This document shows, one piece after another, positions 4,753 through 5,882 of a stretch of DNA of 5,882 nucleotides (position 1 is the stretch's first letter; each line of letters starts with the position of its first letter). The position numbers were made by a program, and so were the translations under genes. The DNA is from Bacteriovoracaceae bacterium (GTDB lineage Bacteria; Bdellovibrionota; UBA1018), in the NCBI GenBank assembly GCA_023250755.1, contig JAHFAC010000132.1:1-5882 (forward strand), given 5' to 3'. The notes under the pieces were generated by a model. That model saw only the letters and a program-made list of their open reading frames with translations, ran no database searches and had not been told where the DNA came from.

Positions 4753-5850
4753 TTAAAGCTGACTGCCGCTTACCCAGGTGTAGCCGAGGCTGGTAATTCC
4801 TGTGATGGTGTTTTTGAAATCCTGAAATCCAGGTACATTGATTTCTGGCTCCAACCAGAAGGGGTGAAAGAAAAATGACGCAAATCCATCGCGAACCACT
4901 CGGGCGTAATTTGCATTAGTAACAATGTCTTGCCATGTGTAAACGATGTTTGAGTTGGGATCGATGGCACTGATGTCATACTCAATATTTCCGAGATTTT
5001 CTGGGATTATTTTTTGCCCATAATAATCAGAAGAAATAATATACGGAAAAAACATTCCAGCTGAAAAGTCGCGATTAGGATTGGCTGGATCTAGGTTTGG
5101 AGTTTGCGAGTTGTAGTAAACCACGCGCTGATAAGTGGTTTTAAAGCGCTTTGCAAAAACAAGGTAATCCAAGGGAGAGGCCTGGTAGTGTGGTGGCTCA
5201 AAGCCATAAATAGAAAATCCACTGCCAGTGAACTCTGTAATGCCAGAAGCCACGCGCCCGTCAGCCCACGTTGAGGAGTCTTCGGCAACAGGGGTGTTTT
5301 GTACTGAATTCCAAAATTCAAAATCATCTCCACTGACTCCCGTATTTTTGTTTTTGATGGAATCATACTGATGCGTATACCCATGCATGACGATGGATCC
5401 CCCTCGGCTTGCGGCATACTGAAGCGCACTTTTGAGGTTACTTGCGTTGGCAAGGTGGATTTCGAGGGGGATGCCGTCATTATAGTGTCCCAAGGGATCA
5501 CGATAAAAAGGAATAGCGGCAATTGAAAAAGGGATATTTCTTTGTTTTAGGTAATTACTGAGTGTTCTCATAGTTGTAGGATCGACCTCAGCACCCACGT
5601 CTTCGAGTCTCACCAATGCGCGATGAGATTCGGCGTGATTTACTCCTAGAATGTCGTGTAAAAGATCGCAGAATGCGAGATACCGATCGCGAGGTCCAAT
5701 ATAGGTGAGCGGGTTGTCAGAGACGTACCAAAAATTTGCTGAGTGAATGATGTAGGGGATCTGTTCGCTTGTTTTTGGGTTTCTTACCCAGGCTGGGGCA
5801 TTGGCCTTCAGTGGATCTAAAATCAGTAACTCCGACATCAGGATCTGCAT
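4753..5850 (-). CDS. DUF2334 protein (NodB-like polysaccharide deacetylase fold), N-terminus uncertain
   Basis: DUF2334 proteins adopt the NodB-type carbohydrate esterase fold. Visible landmarks in order: WYVSDNPLTYIGPRDRYLAFCDLLHDILG (about 41-69, quoted in part as WYVSDNPL and DLLHDILG), RLEDV (81-85, Asp84 the likely metal ligand), IPFSIAAIPFYRDP (106-119), MHGYTHQY (His156 and His160 completing an Asp-His-His triad), GFEPPHYQAS (216-225) and FFFHPFW (His329). A metal-dependent hydrolase acting on envelope or extracellular polysaccharide is likely; the substrate is unknown. The ATG at 5850 has GGAG six bases ahead but yields no signal peptide and starts deep within what looks like homologous sequence. 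The same frame stays open to the window edge, while the neighbouring frame (+1) reads YNFDPATGAINADP before meeting it. This suggests a frameshift at the four-base A/T run at 5819-5822, so the gene may extend past the edge. It converges on the toxin gene. Confidence 0.75.
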   Translation of the reverse strand: MQILMSELLILDPLKANAPAWVRNPKTSEQIPYIIHSANFWYVSDNPLTYIGPRDRYLAFCDLLHDILGVNHAESHRALVRLEDVGAEVDPTTMRTLSNYLKQRNIPFSIAAIPFYRDPLGHYNDGIPLEIHLANASNLKSALQYAASRGGSIVMHGYTHQYDSIKNKNTGVSGDDFEFWNSVQNTPVAEDSSTWADGRVASGITEFTGSGFSIYGFEPPHYQASPLDYLVFAKRFKTTYQRVVYYNSQTPNLDPANPNRDFSAGMFFPYIISSDYYGQKIIPENLGNIEYDISAIDPNSNIVYTWQDIVTNANYARVVRDGFASFFFHPFWLEPEINVPGFQDFKNTITGITSLGYTWVSGSQL

Positions 5851-5882
5851 TAATGGCTCCGGTCGCTGGGTCGAAATTGTAA

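Noticed and set aside
5091..5522. 143-codon minus-strand frame overlapping the DUF2334 gene
   Set aside because: It lies wholly within the DUF2334 coding region in another frame, has Ser/Thr/Pro-rich shadow composition and no family signature.
1..5882. tRNA, rRNA, CRISPR array, insertion sequence or attachment site
   Set aside because: I saw no cloverleaf-like segment, no regularly spaced repeats, no transposase-like coding sequence and no terminal inverted repeats with a target duplication.

Overview
The window looks like chromosomal DNA of a Gram-negative bacterium of moderate, slightly AT-leaning base composition. Evidence for a two-membrane envelope is a predicted lipoprotein, an outer-membrane beta-barrel candidate and several Sec signal peptides. 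A predatory or environmental deltaproteobacterial-type lineage such as Bdellovibrionota would fit the mix of PHP-type lipoprotein, DUF2334 protein and small orphan secreted proteins. That placement is a guess from gene style, not shown by any marker gene.

Layout, left to right. (1) The C-terminal half of a GtrA-family membrane protein enters from the left edge and ends at 240; it carries a run of eight G. (2) After a 254-base gap with one small hairpin come two tightly coupled plus-strand genes (495-986 and 990-1592). They encode an unrecognised membrane-anchored protein and an unrecognised secreted coiled-coil protein. (3) Convergent to these is a minus-strand two-gene unit: a PHP-domain phosphoesterase-like lipoprotein (3701 down to 2313), followed after 4 bases by a small outer-membrane barrel protein (2308 down to 1622). 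The lipoprotein gene contains an uninterrupted run of ten G, and a one-base change in either direction would remove its C-terminal domain. (4) A 430-base non-coding stretch (3702-4131) with a strongly AT-rich segment and several short inverted repeats separates the divergent units. (5) A plus-strand type II toxin-antitoxin pair follows: an AbrB-fold antitoxin overlapping by 11 bases a RelE/ParE-like toxin. A consensus-like promoter and a perfect 7-base inverted repeat sit directly on its start, in an arrangement suggesting a leaderless transcript and autorepression. (6) Convergent to the toxin is a DUF2334 (NodB-like polysaccharide deacetylase fold) protein. Its N-terminal region may be frameshifted close to the right edge.

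The genes do not form one pathway that I can name. The common theme outside the toxin-antitoxin pair is the cell envelope: a lipid-linked sugar transporter family, two metal-dependent hydrolase folds (PHP and DUF2334), a barrel protein and two small exported proteins. The observations most worth following are the poly-G tract in the PHP lipoprotein, the compact promoter/operator/start of the toxin-antitoxin pair, and the disputed N-terminus of the DUF2334 gene.
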